The translations under genes were made by a program, and so were the position numbers. The notes under the pieces are model-generated. The model did not search any database and was not told where the DNA came from. It worked only from the letters and a program-made list of their open reading frames with translations. A stretch of 64,000 nucleotides of DNA. It comes from DATBDE01 sp045805605. GTDB taxonomy: Bacteria > Actinomycetota > Thermoleophilia > Solirubrobacterales > Solirubrobacteraceae. This document shows, piece after piece, positions 23,148 to 31,791 of the stretch (its first letter is position 1; each line of letters starts with the position of its first letter). The DNA lies in assembly GCA_045805605.1 (NCBI GenBank), contig JBJMKX010000059.1:1-64000 (forward strand), written 5' to 3'.

Positions 23148-26100
23148 ATGGTCCGAGTGCGGGTCTTGGGGGAGCTGGCGCTCGAGGTGGACGGCAACGA
23201 CGTCGAGCTTCCGGCGAGCCGGCGGGCGCGGGCGCTCCTCGGGCTGCTCACGGTCGAGCGCCGGGCCCATCCGCGCTCGCAGCTGGCCGCCCGCTTCTGG
23301 CCCGACGTCCTGGACGAGAGCGCGCGCACCAGCCTCCGCAGCGCGCTGTCGGCGCTGCGCAAGGCGTTCGGGCCTGAGGCCGACCGCTGCCTGCTCGCCG
23401 ACCGCGACACCGTCGCCCTGGCCGGCCCCGACGTCGTCACCACCGACCTTTACGACTTCGAGGCGCTGCTCGCCGCGGGGAAGGTCGACGAGGCGCTGGC
23501 GCTCTCGCGGGGGCCCCTGCTCGACGGCCTCGACGATGACTGGGTGCACGCGCTGCGCGACGAGCACCGCGAGCGCGTGGCGTCGGCGCTGGCGGGGCTC
23601 GCCGCCGACGCGGAGGCGGACGGCGACCTCGGCGCCGCGACGGCGCTGACCCGCCGCATCGTGGCGCTCGATCCGCTCGCCGAGGAGCCGCAGCGCGAGC
23701 TCATCCGCCGGCTTGCGGCTGCGGGCGACCGTCCCGCCGCGCTGGCCGCCTACCGGCGGCTGCAGGACCGGCTGCGCCGCGAGCTGGCGATCGCGCCCTC
23801 CGCGCGCACGCGGGAGCTCGTCGCTTCGCTGCGGGAGGACCCCGGCCCTGCCCCCACCGCGCCTTCGCCTGACCATCCGACCGGCACGGTGACCCTGCTC
23901 TTCACCGACCAGGTCAGCTCGACCGAGACGCTCCTGCGCCTCGGCGACGATGCCGCGGAGCGCCTGCGGCGATCGCATTTCGCGCTCCTGCGCGAGGTCG
24001 CCGGCACGCACGGCGGCCAAGAGGTCAAGAACCTCGGGGACGGGCTGATGGTGGCCTTCGCCAGCGCCGTCGACGCGGTGGCGTGCGCGATCGCCATCGA
24101 GCAGGCGGTGAGCCGGCGGTCCGAGGAGGGCGTCGCCGTGCGCGTGGGGCTCAACGTGGGCGAGCCGATCGTCGACGAGGGTGACTACTTCGGCACGGCG
24201 GTCGTGGTCGCCAAGCGGCTGTGCGACGCGGCCGGCGCCGGCCAGATCCTCGCCTCCGACGTGGTGCGCGCGCTCGTCGGCACGCGCGGGGGGTTCGCGT
24301 TCCGCCGTGTCGGCGCCGTGCCGCTGAAGGGCATCGCCGAGCCGGTGGAGGCCTGCGAGGTCGGCTGGGAACCGACCACCGAACAGCGCATCCCGCTGCC
24401 CCCGGCGGTGCTGGGCACGGAGACGGGCGCGTTCGTCGGTCGGGCCAAGGCGCTCGAGGAGCTGCGGGGCCACTGGGCCGGCGTGGTGGCGGGCGAGCGG
24501 CGCGTCGTCCTGCTCGCCGGCGAGCCGGGAATGGGCAAGACGCGCCTGGCCGCCGAGTTCTGCCGCGCCGCACACGAAGGGGGCGCGGCCGTGCTGGCCG
24601 GTCGCTGCTACGAGGAGATGCTGGTCCCGTACGGGCCGTTCGTCGAGGCGCTGCGCCACTACGTCGAGGGATGCCCGCCCGCGGAGCTGGCGGTGCAGGT
24701 CGCGCCCCGGCGGCGCGAGCTGGCGACCCTGATCCCCCACCTCGACGCCGGCGGCGCTCCGCCACCGGCGGGGCAGCCGCGGCCCGAGGCCGAGCAGGAG
24801 CGCTTCCGGCTCTTCGAGGCCGTCGCGGCGCTGCTCACCGACGCCGCGGCGGCGCGCCCCACCATCCTCGTGCTCGACGACCTGCACTGGGCCGACGAGC
24901 CGAGCCTGCTCCTGCTGCGTCACGTGGTCCGCGCCACCGACGGGTCCCGCCTGCTCGTCCTCGGGACCTACCGGGAGACGGAGCTGGACCCCCGGGCCGA
25001 CCTCGCCAAGGCGCTGGCGGAGCTGCGGCGCTCGCGTGCGCTGCACCGGGTGGCCCTCGAGGGCCTGCCCGAACCCGACGTGGCCCGGCTCATCGCCGCC
25101 CAGTCGGGGGGTGAGGCCCCCGACGCGTTCGCGCACGAGGTCGCCACGCGCACGGAGGGAAACCCGTTCTTCATCGAAGAGCTGCTCCGGCACGTCGACG
25201 ACCCGGCGCACGTCCCGCTCGACGGCCTGGGCGCGGTGCCCGACAGCGTCAAGGACCTGCTGCTGCGGCGCCTCGACCGCCTCGACGAGGACGCTCGCCG
25301 GACGCTCGCGGTGGCCGCCGTCGCCGGTCGCCAGTTCGACCTCGCCATGCTCGAGGCGGTGCTCGGCGTCGCCCGGGAGGAGTTGATCGACCTCCTGGAG
25401 CGGCCGGCGCTCGCGCACGTGGTCGAGGAGGAGCCGGGCACGCTCGGCCGCTTCCGCTTCGCCCACCCGCTGATCCGCGAGACGATCTACGGCGACCTCT
25501 CGGTCAACCGTCGGGCGTTGGCCCACCGGCGGGTGGGCGCCGCGATCGAGGGGCTGTTCGCCGACCGCCTCGACGAGCAGGCGGCCACCCTCGCCCACCA
25601 CTACCAGGCGGCCGGCGACGCCGAGAAGGCGTTCGAGTACCACCGCCGGGCCGCCGACGAGGCCGAGCGCCGCGTGGCCTACGAGACGGCGTTCGAGCAG
25701 CTGACGGGCGCCATTGCGGCGGGCGAGCTGCTCGGGCGCACCGCCGCCACCGATGCCGCCATGCGCGACCTCTATGTCCGCCGGGCCTGGATCGCCGGCT
25801 TCGCCGGGGTCCTCGAGGTCATCGAGCGCGACTACGAGATCGCGCTCGCCGGGGCCCGGGCGGCGGGCGATCGCGAGCTCGAGATGCTCGCGCTCAACGG
25901 CCTGGGCACCTACTTCCACATCCGCGACACCGCCAGCTCCATCCGCTGCCACGAGCAGTCGCTCGCGATCGCCGAGGAGCTCGGCGACCGCGCCGGCCAG
26001 GTCAGCGCGCTCAACCGGCTGGCGCTCGTGTACGCCAACCAGCTCGACCTCGAGCGCGCGCTCGCGCTGTCGGAGCGAGCGCTGGCGCTGGCGCGCGAAG

Positions 26101-27146
26101 ACGAGGACGAGCGCGCCGTCGCGCGCGCCATCGACAGCCTGAAGTTCGTCGCGCTGATGCTGGGCGACACCGCCCGCCTCGCGCAGCTCACCGATCCGCT
26201 GATCGCGGCGCTGCGCCGCCGCCAGGACGCCTGGTTCCTGCAGTGGTCGCTGCTGGAGTCCGCGTTCACGCCGATTGCCCACGGGCGCTGGGACGACGGC
26301 GCGGCGCGGCTGGACGAGGCGCTGGCGATCAGCCGGCGAATGACCGACCGGGTCTCGCGCGGGCTGATCCTCAACGCGCAATGCTGGCTCGAGCGGTGTC
26401 GCGGCGACTACGCGCGCGCGCTGCGGGTCGGCGAGGAGTCGGTCCGCGTCACGCGCGACCCGGGCGCCGGGATGTGGCTCGGGTGGACGACCACCATGCT
26501 CGGCGTCGTCCTTGCCGACCTGCGGGCGTGGCCGGAGGCGCTCGAGCAGCTCGAGGCGGCGCTCCATGCCGCGGACAGCCTGCGGGCGCGCGCCCAGGTG
26601 TTCGGGGCGCTGGGGTCGCTGGCGTGGGTTCGCCTTCAGGCGGGCGACCGCGCGGGAGCGGCCGCGGCGGCCGAGCGGTGGGACGCCCTCCTCGCGGAGG
26701 TCCACGTGCCCCCCGGCCAGGCCCACCTCTACCAGCGCCAGAGCTACACCGACCGCGCCCGCGTAGCCGTCGCGCTCGGCGACGTGGCGCGCGCCGAGGA
26801 CATTCTCGGCGCGATCCGCGAGCCGATGGAGCAATTCGGGATCCGCGACGGGCTCGCCGCCGTCCACGCCGGACTGGCGGCGTGCGCCGAGGCACGGGGC
26901 GACCTGCAGGGCGCCGAGACGCTGCTGGCGCGAGGGCTCGAGGCGGCCGGAGAGGACGGGCTGCCGGCGGCCCGTCTGGAGCTGAGGATCGGGCTGGCGC
27001 GACTCGGCGAGCCCGCCGACCAGGCCCGCGAGCTCGTCGAGCGCATCGCAGGGTCGGTGGGCGACGAGGCGCTGGCCGAGCGCTTCCGCGCGGCCGCGCT
27101 GCGCGAGCTAGGGCTTCCAGCGGGCCTCGCGGCCGAGCAGCGCTGA
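23148..27146 (+). CDS. BTAD (AfsR/SARP-like) regulator with cyclase, ATPase and TPR regions
   Basis: A 1332-residue, likely cytoplasmic, regulator. An OmpR-type winged helix (about 1-90, RVRVLGELALEVDG to LSALRKAFG) is followed by a bacterial transcriptional activation domain (about 95-240). Next is a class III nucleotide cyclase domain (about 245-405) with metal Asp sites in LFTDQVSST and NLGDGLMVAF. The canonical transition-state Asn appears replaced by Val (VVVAKRL), so it is probably inactive or nucleotide-sensing. Then comes an AAA/NB-ARC-like ATPase with Walker A GEPGMGKTR near 460 and Walker B ILVLDDLHWADE, and then TPR repeats. The ATG is preferred to a TTG three codons earlier. Confidence 0.92.
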   Translation: MVRVRVLGELALEVDGNDVELPASRRARALLGLLTVERRAHPRSQLAARFWPDVLDESARTSLRSALSALRKAFGPEADRCLLADRDTVALAGPDVVTTDLYDFEALLAAGKVDEALALSRGPLLDGLDDDWVHALRDEHRERVASALAGLAADAEADGDLGAATALTRRIVALDPLAEEPQRELIRRLAAAGDRPAALAAYRRLQDRLRRELAIAPSARTRELVASLREDPGPAPTAPSPDHPTGTVTLLFTDQVSSTETLLRLGDDAAERLRRSHFALLREVAGTHGGQEVKNLGDGLMVAFASAVDAVACAIAIEQAVSRRSEEGVAVRVGLNVGEPIVDEGDYFGTAVVVAKRLCDAAGAGQILASDVVRALVGTRGGFAFRRVGAVPLKGIAEPVEACEVGWEPTTEQRIPLPPAVLGTETGAFVGRAKALEELRGHWAGVVAGERRVVLLAGEPGMGKTRLAAEFCRAAHEGGAAVLAGRCYEEMLVPYGPFVEALRHYVEGCPPAELAVQVAPRRRELATLIPHLDAGGAPPPAGQPRPEAEQERFRLFEAVAALLTDAAAARPTILVLDDLHWADEPSLLLLRHVVRATDGSRLLVLGTYRETELDPRADLAKALAELRRSRALHRVALEGLPEPDVARLIAAQSGGEAPDAFAHEVATRTEGNPFFIEELLRHVDDPAHVPLDGLGAVPDSVKDLLLRRLDRLDEDARRTLAVAAVAGRQFDLAMLEAVLGVAREELIDLLERPALAHVVEEEPGTLGRFRFAHPLIRETIYGDLSVNRRALAHRRVGAAIEGLFADRLDEQAATLAHHYQAAGDAEKAFEYHRRAADEAERRVAYETAFEQLTGAIAAGELLGRTAATDAAMRDLYVRRAWIAGFAGVLEVIERDYEIALAGARAAGDRELEMLALNGLGTYFHIRDTASSIRCHEQSLAIAEELGDRAGQVSALNRLALVYANQLDLERALALSERALALAREDEDERAVARAIDSLKFVALMLGDTARLAQLTDPLIAALRRRQDAWFLQWSLLESAFTPIAHGRWDDGAARLDEALAISRRMTDRVSRGLILNAQCWLERCRGDYARALRVGEESVRVTRDPGAGMWLGWTTTMLGVVLADLRAWPEALEQLEAALHAADSLRARAQVFGALGSLAWVRLQAGDRAGAAAAAERWDALLAEVHVPPGQAHLYQRQSYTDRARVAVALGDVARAEDILGAIREPMEQFGIRDGLAAVHAGLAACAEARGDLQGAETLLARGLEAAGEDGLPAARLELRIGLARLGEPADQARELVERIAGSVGDEALAERFRAAALRELGLPAGLAAEQR

Positions 27147-27785
27147 GTCGTCGAAACGCCCGCCGAACGCTCGCGCCAGGGCATCGACCTGCGAGGCGTA
27201 GCGGCGGACCGCGCGCAGCTTGGCGGCGAAGGCCTCTTCGGCGAGGTCATGCACCTCGGCGCCGTCGGGCGCGGCGAGGCGCCCACGCGCGCTGGCGTGG
27301 GGCAGGTCGGCGTAGAGCTCGACCTCGAAGCCGTCCTCGCGCAGCGCGAGCGCGGCCTCGCGCACGGCGAGATGGTCGGGGTGCGGCTCGCCCAGCTGCT
27401 CGACGGCGCCGCCGGGCATCGGCGTGACCGCCCCCGGGGCAAGCACCAGCGCGCCAGCGGGAAGACGCTCGCGCAGGGCATCCGCGAGCGCCGGAGGCGG
27501 CTGGGCATCGGGGCGGTACTGGCGGTCGAGGAAGTCGAGGTTGACCGGCTCGCGCCCGGCGAGCGCGAGGGCGGCGCGGTCCTCCACGCGGCGCGCCTCG
27601 ACCACCGACCGCCCGTCCCCGTCGCCGCTCAGCCGGTCCCACCAGCCGACGGGGGCGCCGGCCGGCGGCACGCCGGCAAAGACGTTGACGACCGTCACCT
27701 CGCCGGGGCCCGCGAGCACGTGCCAGCACGAAAGGACGGCGTCGTCGAGGTGAGGCGACAGGATCGCGATCACGGCCGGGAGCAT
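27108..27785 (-). CDS. PIG-L family deacetylase
   Basis: A 225-residue zinc-dependent N-acetyl-sugar deacetylase (LmbE/PIG-L fold). Metal and catalytic residues are in SPHLDDAVLSC (His12, Asp14, Asp15) and GEPHPDHLAVREA. Relatives deacetylate GlcNAc-inositol (MshB), bacillithiol precursors or glycopeptide sugars. Next to a glycosyltransferase it may deacetylate an attached N-acetyl sugar. The 3' end overlaps the BTAD gene on the opposite strand by 39 bp. The ATG start has no clear ribosome site and lies only 9 bp from a repeat array. Confidence 0.9.
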   Translation of the reverse strand: MLPAVIAILSPHLDDAVLSCWHVLAGPGEVTVVNVFAGVPPAGAPVGWWDRLSGDGDGRSVVEARRVEDRAALALAGREPVNLDFLDRQYRPDAQPPPALADALRERLPAGALVLAPGAVTPMPGGAVEQLGEPHPDHLAVREAALALREDGFEVELYADLPHASARGRLAAPDGAEVHDLAEEAFAAKLRAVRRYASQVDALARAFGGRFDDSALLGREARWKP

Positions 27786-27794
27786 GCCCGGCGC

Positions 27795-27812
27795 GCGTGG
27801 AGGCAGCGTGAA
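27795..27812 (-). promoter_or_regulatory. Two-unit SARP-type heptamer pair before PIG-L gene
   Basis: On the minus strand TTCACGC and TCCACGC stand at 11-bp period, 9-27 bp before the PIG-L start. On the plus strand AGGCAGCGTGAATCGG (27801-27816) matches 15 of 16 bases of the sequence at 23116-23131 next to the BTAD gene. Third member of the array set around the regulator. Confidence 0.5.
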
Positions 27813-27825
27813 TCGGGCGCGAAGC

Positions 27826-28164
27826 TCAGGCGGGCACGCCGTGCCTGGCCACGATGCGGTCGTAGTTGAGTCGCATCAGGGCGATCACGTCGCGCACGTC
27901 GTCCTCGTCCTCGATCCGGCGGGCGCCGGGCCCCTCGCGGCCCGGGAACACCGGGTGGTGGCCGATTCGGCCCTGCCCGAACAAGTCGGCCCACAGGTCC
28001 TTGGGCAGCATGAAATGGGCGGCGTGGTCGCCGTGCAGGTGGCCGATCTCGCGCCGACCGACCCGGAAGGAGAACTCGCCCCGCCGGCCCGGCCCGGCCG
28101 CGACGCCCGGCCACGAGGTGACTTCCTCGGTGATGCGCTCGCTGGCGGTCTGGGTCTGGGTCAT
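27826..28164 (-). CDS. Luciferase-domain (DUF5519) small protein
   Basis: A 112-residue protein with the short luciferase-family/DUF5519 signature: FRVGRREIGHLHGDHAAHF, then GRIGHHPVFPGREG, then VIALMRLNYDRI at the C-end. The family name comes from a small domain; no light-producing activity is implied and the reaction is unknown. The ATG is chosen as the conserved part begins 15 residues later. It starts 4 bp after the dioxygenase stop, so it is the last gene of the MarR/dehydrogenase/dioxygenase operon. Confidence 0.8.
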   Translation of the reverse strand: MTQTQTASERITEEVTSWPGVAAGPGRRGEFSFRVGRREIGHLHGDHAAHFMLPKDLWADLFGQGRIGHHPVFPGREGPGARRIEDEDDVRDVIALMRLNYDRIVARHGVPA

Positions 28165-28168
28165 GCGC

Positions 28169-29116
28169 TCATGGTGCTGCGCCCGACGCCCGGTTTGGAT
28201 CGGCAATTGGTCGTAGGGCTTCGCGCTGCTCGCGCTCGGACGCGATCGCCTCGGCGTCGAAGCGGAAGTAGGAGCGCGGCGGCAGCACCCCCCACGCGTT
28301 GGATGAGCGCGGCGTGTCGGGGAAGTGGCGGGGCACGTGGTCGGCGTCGAGCTGCTCCATGTCGCAGAACAGCTCGACGAACAGCTCCTCCTCGGGCATG
28401 CGGATGTAGGCGAAGAGGTTCTGGGCCATCGCGTGGCGGCCCGGGCCCCACGTCACCCAGCGGCCGTGCTGGCCGAGGTGATCGAGGGCGTTGCGGATCT
28501 CGCCGAAGTCGGTGACCTCGAACGCGAGGTGGTGGACGTGCGCGAAGCCCTTGTCGAGGAAGGCGAGCACGTGGTGGTCGTGCCCGACGTGCAGCCAGCA
28601 GGCGTCGTCGCCGATCCAGTCGGTGATGGCGAAGCCGAGCGCCTCTTCGTACCAGCGCACCACCCGCGGCGTGTCCATCGTCAGGTAGTTCACGTGCTGG
28701 AGGCGGCGGGGGCGGTAGCCGGGCAGCGTCGCCGTCTCGCGCGCGATGGGCGGGCGGGGATCGGGGCGGCGGTAGTGCGGAAGGACGACGTTCGAATTGC
28801 CCTCGGGATCGGCGACGCGCAGCCCATCGCCGTGCAGCGGCACCTCGACGCGCTGCGGCTCGGCGCCGCAGGCGCGCACGCGCGCCTCGAGCTCGTCGAG
28901 CGAGACGCCCGGTCGCAGTTCCCAGGCCACGTGCTCGAGGCCGGGAGCGGCGTCGCCGGCCGGAACGAGCTCGAGCGCGTAGTCCTCGTACGCGCAGCGC
29001 AGGAGCGCCCCGGCGCCGGCGCGCTCGCCGCTCAGGCCATACAGGAGCGACCAGCGCGCGAGCGCCTCGTCGACGTCGGCGACCCGCAGCGTCGCGTGGT
29101 GCAGGCGCAGGATCAC
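28169..29116 (-). CDS. Extradiol ring-cleavage dioxygenase, VOC superfamily
   Basis: A 315-residue type I extradiol dioxygenase with two vicinal-oxygen-chelate halves. In the catalytic half the iron ligands are visible as His in LQHVNYLTMD, His in VHHLAFEVTD and Glu in ELFVELFCD. It opens catechol-type rings next to the hydroxyls; homoprotocatechuate- and catechol-2,3-cleaving members look like this. The GTG start overlaps the aldehyde dehydrogenase stop (GTGA). With that dehydrogenase it resembles the HpaD-HpaE pair of 4-hydroxyphenylacetate breakdown; the true ring substrate is not proven. Confidence 0.9.
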   Translation of the reverse strand: MILRLHHATLRVADVDEALARWSLLYGLSGERAGAGALLRCAYEDYALELVPAGDAAPGLEHVAWELRPGVSLDELEARVRACGAEPQRVEVPLHGDGLRVADPEGNSNVVLPHYRRPDPRPPIARETATLPGYRPRRLQHVNYLTMDTPRVVRWYEEALGFAITDWIGDDACWLHVGHDHHVLAFLDKGFAHVHHLAFEVTDFGEIRNALDHLGQHGRWVTWGPGRHAMAQNLFAYIRMPEEELFVELFCDMEQLDADHVPRHFPDTPRSSNAWGVLPPRSYFRFDAEAIASEREQREALRPIADPNRASGAAP

Positions 29117-30570
29117 GGGACGCGCTCGCAGACGGTCTTGACGTCGCAGTAGAAGTCGAACGACCAGTGGCCGCCCTCGCGCCCGATGCCCGATTGGCGC
29201 GCGCCGCCGAAGGCCGTCTCGAGGTCGCGCACGTAGAAGCAGTTGACCCACACGGTGCCGGCGACGATGCCGGAAGAGACGCGTTCGGCGCGCTCGTGGG
29301 ATCCGGTGTAGACGACGGCGGCCAGGCCGTAGTCGGTGGCGTTGGCGAGGGCGAGCGCCTCGGCCTCGTCGGCGAACGTCTGCAGCGTCAGGACCGGACC
29401 GAAGACCTCGCGCTGCAGGATCTCTGCGTCGGGCGGGACCTCGGTGAACAGGGTCGGCGGGTAGTACAGGCCGCCGAGCGATTCGCCGCCGAAGGCGAGG
29501 TTGGCGCCCTGCTCGAGCGCGTGCGCGACGTGGCCGGTGACGCGCTGCAGCGCGATCGGGTGGATGAGGGGGCCGTAGGTCGTGTCGGGCTCGCGCGGGT
29601 CGCCGACGCGGATCTCGGCGACCTTGGCTTCGAAGCGTTCGAGGAAGGGCTCGAGCGCCGAGCGCTCGACGAGCAGCCGCGTGCCGGCCAGGCACACCTG
29701 GCCGGAGTTGTCGTACTGGTATGCGGCGGTGGCGGCGGCCGCGTCGAGGTCGGCGTCGGCGAAGACGACGAACGGCGACTTGCCGCCGAGCTCGAACGAG
29801 ACCGGGGTCACCTGTCGCGCCGCGTCGGTACCCACCGTGCGGGCGCTGGCCGGCGAGCCGGTGAACGCGACGCGGTCGACGTCGGGGTGGCCGGTCAGCG
29901 GCGCGCCCGCCTCCGCGCCGGTGCCCTGGACGACGTTGAGAACGCCGGGGGGCACGCCCGCCTGGTCGGCGAGGTCGGCAAGCATGGAGGCGGTCAGGGG
30001 CGCCCACTCGGGCGGCTTGAGCACGACGGTGTTGCCGGCCGCGAGCGCCGGCCCCACGCGCCAGGTGGCGAGCATCAGCGGCGCGTTCCAGGGCGTCGAG
30101 ACGGCGGTGACCCCGGCCGGCTCGAAGCGCACCGTGTTGCGCTCGCCGCCGGGGAGCGTCCGCGGGGCCTCGGCGTCGGGTAGCCGCTCCACGGCGTAGT
30201 CGGCGAAGAAGCGGAGGTTGCTCGCCGCGCGCGGCAGCACGCGCAGGCGCATCGCCTCGTAGAGCGAGCCGTTGTCGGCCGTCTCGACCTTGGCCAGGTT
30301 GGGCACGGCGGCATCGATCGCGTCGGCGAACCGGGTCAGCACGTCGCGCCGGCCCACGCGCCCGAGTGCCGCCCAGGCCGGGTAGGCCCGTCGCGCCGCT
30401 GCGACTGCGGCGTCGACCTCGCCCGGCCCCCCCGCCGCCACGTCGGCCAGCTTCCAGCCGTCCCAGTCGATCGGGCTGCGCACCTCGAAGGAGCCGGCGG
30501 AGGCCACGCGTTGCCCGTCGATGTAGTGCTCGGGTGCGACGGCGACGCCCTCGACCTCGACCCGGCTCAC
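29113..30570 (-). CDS. Aldehyde dehydrogenase (HpaE-like)
   Basis: A 485-residue NAD(P)-dependent aldehyde dehydrogenase. It has the nucleotide region STPWNAPLMLATWR, FTGSPASART, the general base Glu in FELGGKSP and catalytic Cys293 in GQVCLAGTR, and the closing QREVFGPVLTLQ motif. Beside an extradiol dioxygenase it most likely oxidises the semialdehyde made by ring cleavage, as HpaE does with 5-carboxymethyl-2-hydroxymuconate semialdehyde. Its GTG overlaps the MarR stop and its stop overlaps the dioxygenase start, so the operon is fully coupled. Confidence 0.92.
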   Translation of the reverse strand: MSRVEVEGVAVAPEHYIDGQRVASAGSFEVRSPIDWDGWKLADVAAGGPGEVDAAVAAARRAYPAWAALGRVGRRDVLTRFADAIDAAVPNLAKVETADNGSLYEAMRLRVLPRAASNLRFFADYAVERLPDAEAPRTLPGGERNTVRFEPAGVTAVSTPWNAPLMLATWRVGPALAAGNTVVLKPPEWAPLTASMLADLADQAGVPPGVLNVVQGTGAEAGAPLTGHPDVDRVAFTGSPASARTVGTDAARQVTPVSFELGGKSPFVVFADADLDAAAATAAYQYDNSGQVCLAGTRLLVERSALEPFLERFEAKVAEIRVGDPREPDTTYGPLIHPIALQRVTGHVAHALEQGANLAFGGESLGGLYYPPTLFTEVPPDAEILQREVFGPVLTLQTFADEAEALALANATDYGLAAVVYTGSHERAERVSSGIVAGTVWVNCFYVRDLETAFGGARQSGIGREGGHWSFDFYCDVKTVCERVP

Positions 30571-31088
30571 CCTGCCTCCCCCGACGTTCGCACCACCCGG
30601 CGCAACAGCCCCGCCAGCGCCGCCTTCTCGGCGTCGTCGAGATCATGCGTCAGGGCCGACTCGCCCTGGTTGAAGGCGGGAAAGACGCCCTCGATCTCCC
30701 TGCGCCCCGCCGCCGTGAGCTCGAGCCGGGCGAGGCGCCGATCGTCGAGGTCGGCATGGCGCTCCACCAGGCCGCGGCGGCCGAGCGTCGCCGCCACGCC
30801 GGTGACCGTCGGCCGGGCGCAGCCCATGGAGCGCGCGACCTCGCGCGTCTCCATCGAGCCCCACACCCACAGGTTGAAGAGCAGGGAGAACCCTGCCCAG
30901 CTCAGGTCGCGCGGGCGGAGCACCTCGCGCTCGAGGTAGGCGCGGGCGGCCTGCGCGGCGCGCCAGATGTTGGCGACGGCGGCCATCGACGGCAGGTCGA
31001 CCGGCATCGCCGCCACGCGCTGCAGGACGTCTGCCTCGTCGGGAATCAAGTCGTCCGGGAAGCGGGTGGGGACGGTCGCCACGTGCAT
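30567..31088 (-). CDS. MarR family transcriptional regulator
   Basis: A 173-residue winged-helix regulator: LSWAGFSLLFNLWVWG, TREVARSMGCARPTVTGVAATLGRRGLVERHADLDDRRLARLEL. It is first in the operon with the dehydrogenase and ring-cleavage dioxygenase, as for HpcR/HpaR repressors that respond to aromatic acids. It faces the amidotransferase gene across 31 bp with no clean inverted repeat, so its operator is not identified. Confidence 0.92.
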   Translation of the reverse strand: MHVATVPTRFPDDLIPDEADVLQRVAAMPVDLPSMAAVANIWRAAQAARAYLEREVLRPRDLSWAGFSLLFNLWVWGSMETREVARSMGCARPTVTGVAATLGRRGLVERHADLDDRRLARLELTAAGRREIEGVFPAFNQGESALTHDLDDAEKAALAGLLRRVVRTSGEAG

Positions 31089-31119
31089 GACGTTACCGAA
31101 CCGTTAGGCTCCAAACGAC

Positions 31120-31791
31120 ATGCTCGAGCGGGGAGCGCTGATCCTCCAGCACGGCGCCACCGGGCCGCCCGGGGTGCTGGGCACGTGGTTGGCGGAGCGG
31201 GACATCCCCGCCCGCGTGGTCGACCTGCGCGAGGGCGAGGATCCGCCCGACCCGGCCGAGTTCGACTTCGTCGCTTCGCTCGGCTCGGAGTTCTCGGTCA
31301 ACGACGGCGAGCCGTGGATCGCCGTCGAGCGGCGGACGCTCGACCGGGCCGTCGCGCGCGACGTGCCCGTGCTGGGCCTGTGCTTCGGCGGCCAGTCGCT
31401 CGCGGTGTCGCTCGGCGGCGAAGTCGCGCCGATGCCTGCCACCGAGGTCGGCTGGCTGCACTTGGACAGCGAGGACCCCGACCTCATCCCGTCCGGGCCG
31501 TGGCTCGAGTATCACCGCGAGCGGTTCACGGTGCCGCCGGGCGCGGTGGAGCTCGCGCGGCGCGAGACCAGCCCGCAGGCGTTCGCGCTCGGGCCGCACC
31601 TGGGGCTGCAGTTCCATCCGGAGGCCACGGCGGCAATCGTCGACGCCTGGGTCGAGCTCGATCCGGAGTTCGACGCGTACGGAATCGAGCGCGCGGCCGT
31701 GGGCACGCCGGGCGAGCAGACCGAGGCCGCGGCGGCGACCAACGCCCGGCGCCTGTTCGACCGTTGGCTGCGGAGGTGGGCCGGGGCGTGA
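31120..31791 (+). CDS. Class I glutamine amidotransferase-like protein
   Basis: A 223-residue single-domain protein with the triad region: nucleophile Cys88 in LGLCFGGQS and His in LQFHPEAT. The oxyanion strand VASLGSEFSVND differs from GuaA/TrpG and fits stand-alone members that hydrolyse gamma-glutamyl compounds. It is coupled by GTGA to the PLP decarboxylase gene, so it may release an amino acid or amine that the decarboxylase uses. Role inferred from context. Confidence 0.88.
   Translation: MLERGALILQHGATGPPGVLGTWLAERDIPARVVDLREGEDPPDPAEFDFVASLGSEFSVNDGEPWIAVERRTLDRAVARDVPVLGLCFGGQSLAVSLGGEVAPMPATEVGWLHLDSEDPDLIPSGPWLEYHRERFTVPPGAVELARRETSPQAFALGPHLGLQFHPEATAAIVDAWVELDPEFDAYGIERAAVGTPGEQTEAAAATNARRLFDRWLRRWAGA

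Noticed and set aside
20940..26867. A nearly 6-kb open frame on the minus strand, antisense to the BTAD gene
   Set aside because: Beyond the hydrolase at its 3' end it is low-complexity, Arg/Gly/Ala-rich and has no domain; it is the codon-bias shadow of the BTAD gene. Only its last 930 bp are the real hydrolase gene.
31081..31119. MarR operator between the divergent marR and amidotransferase genes
   Set aside because: Only a direct repeat CGTTA-N6-CGTTA is present; no inverted repeat good enough to call.
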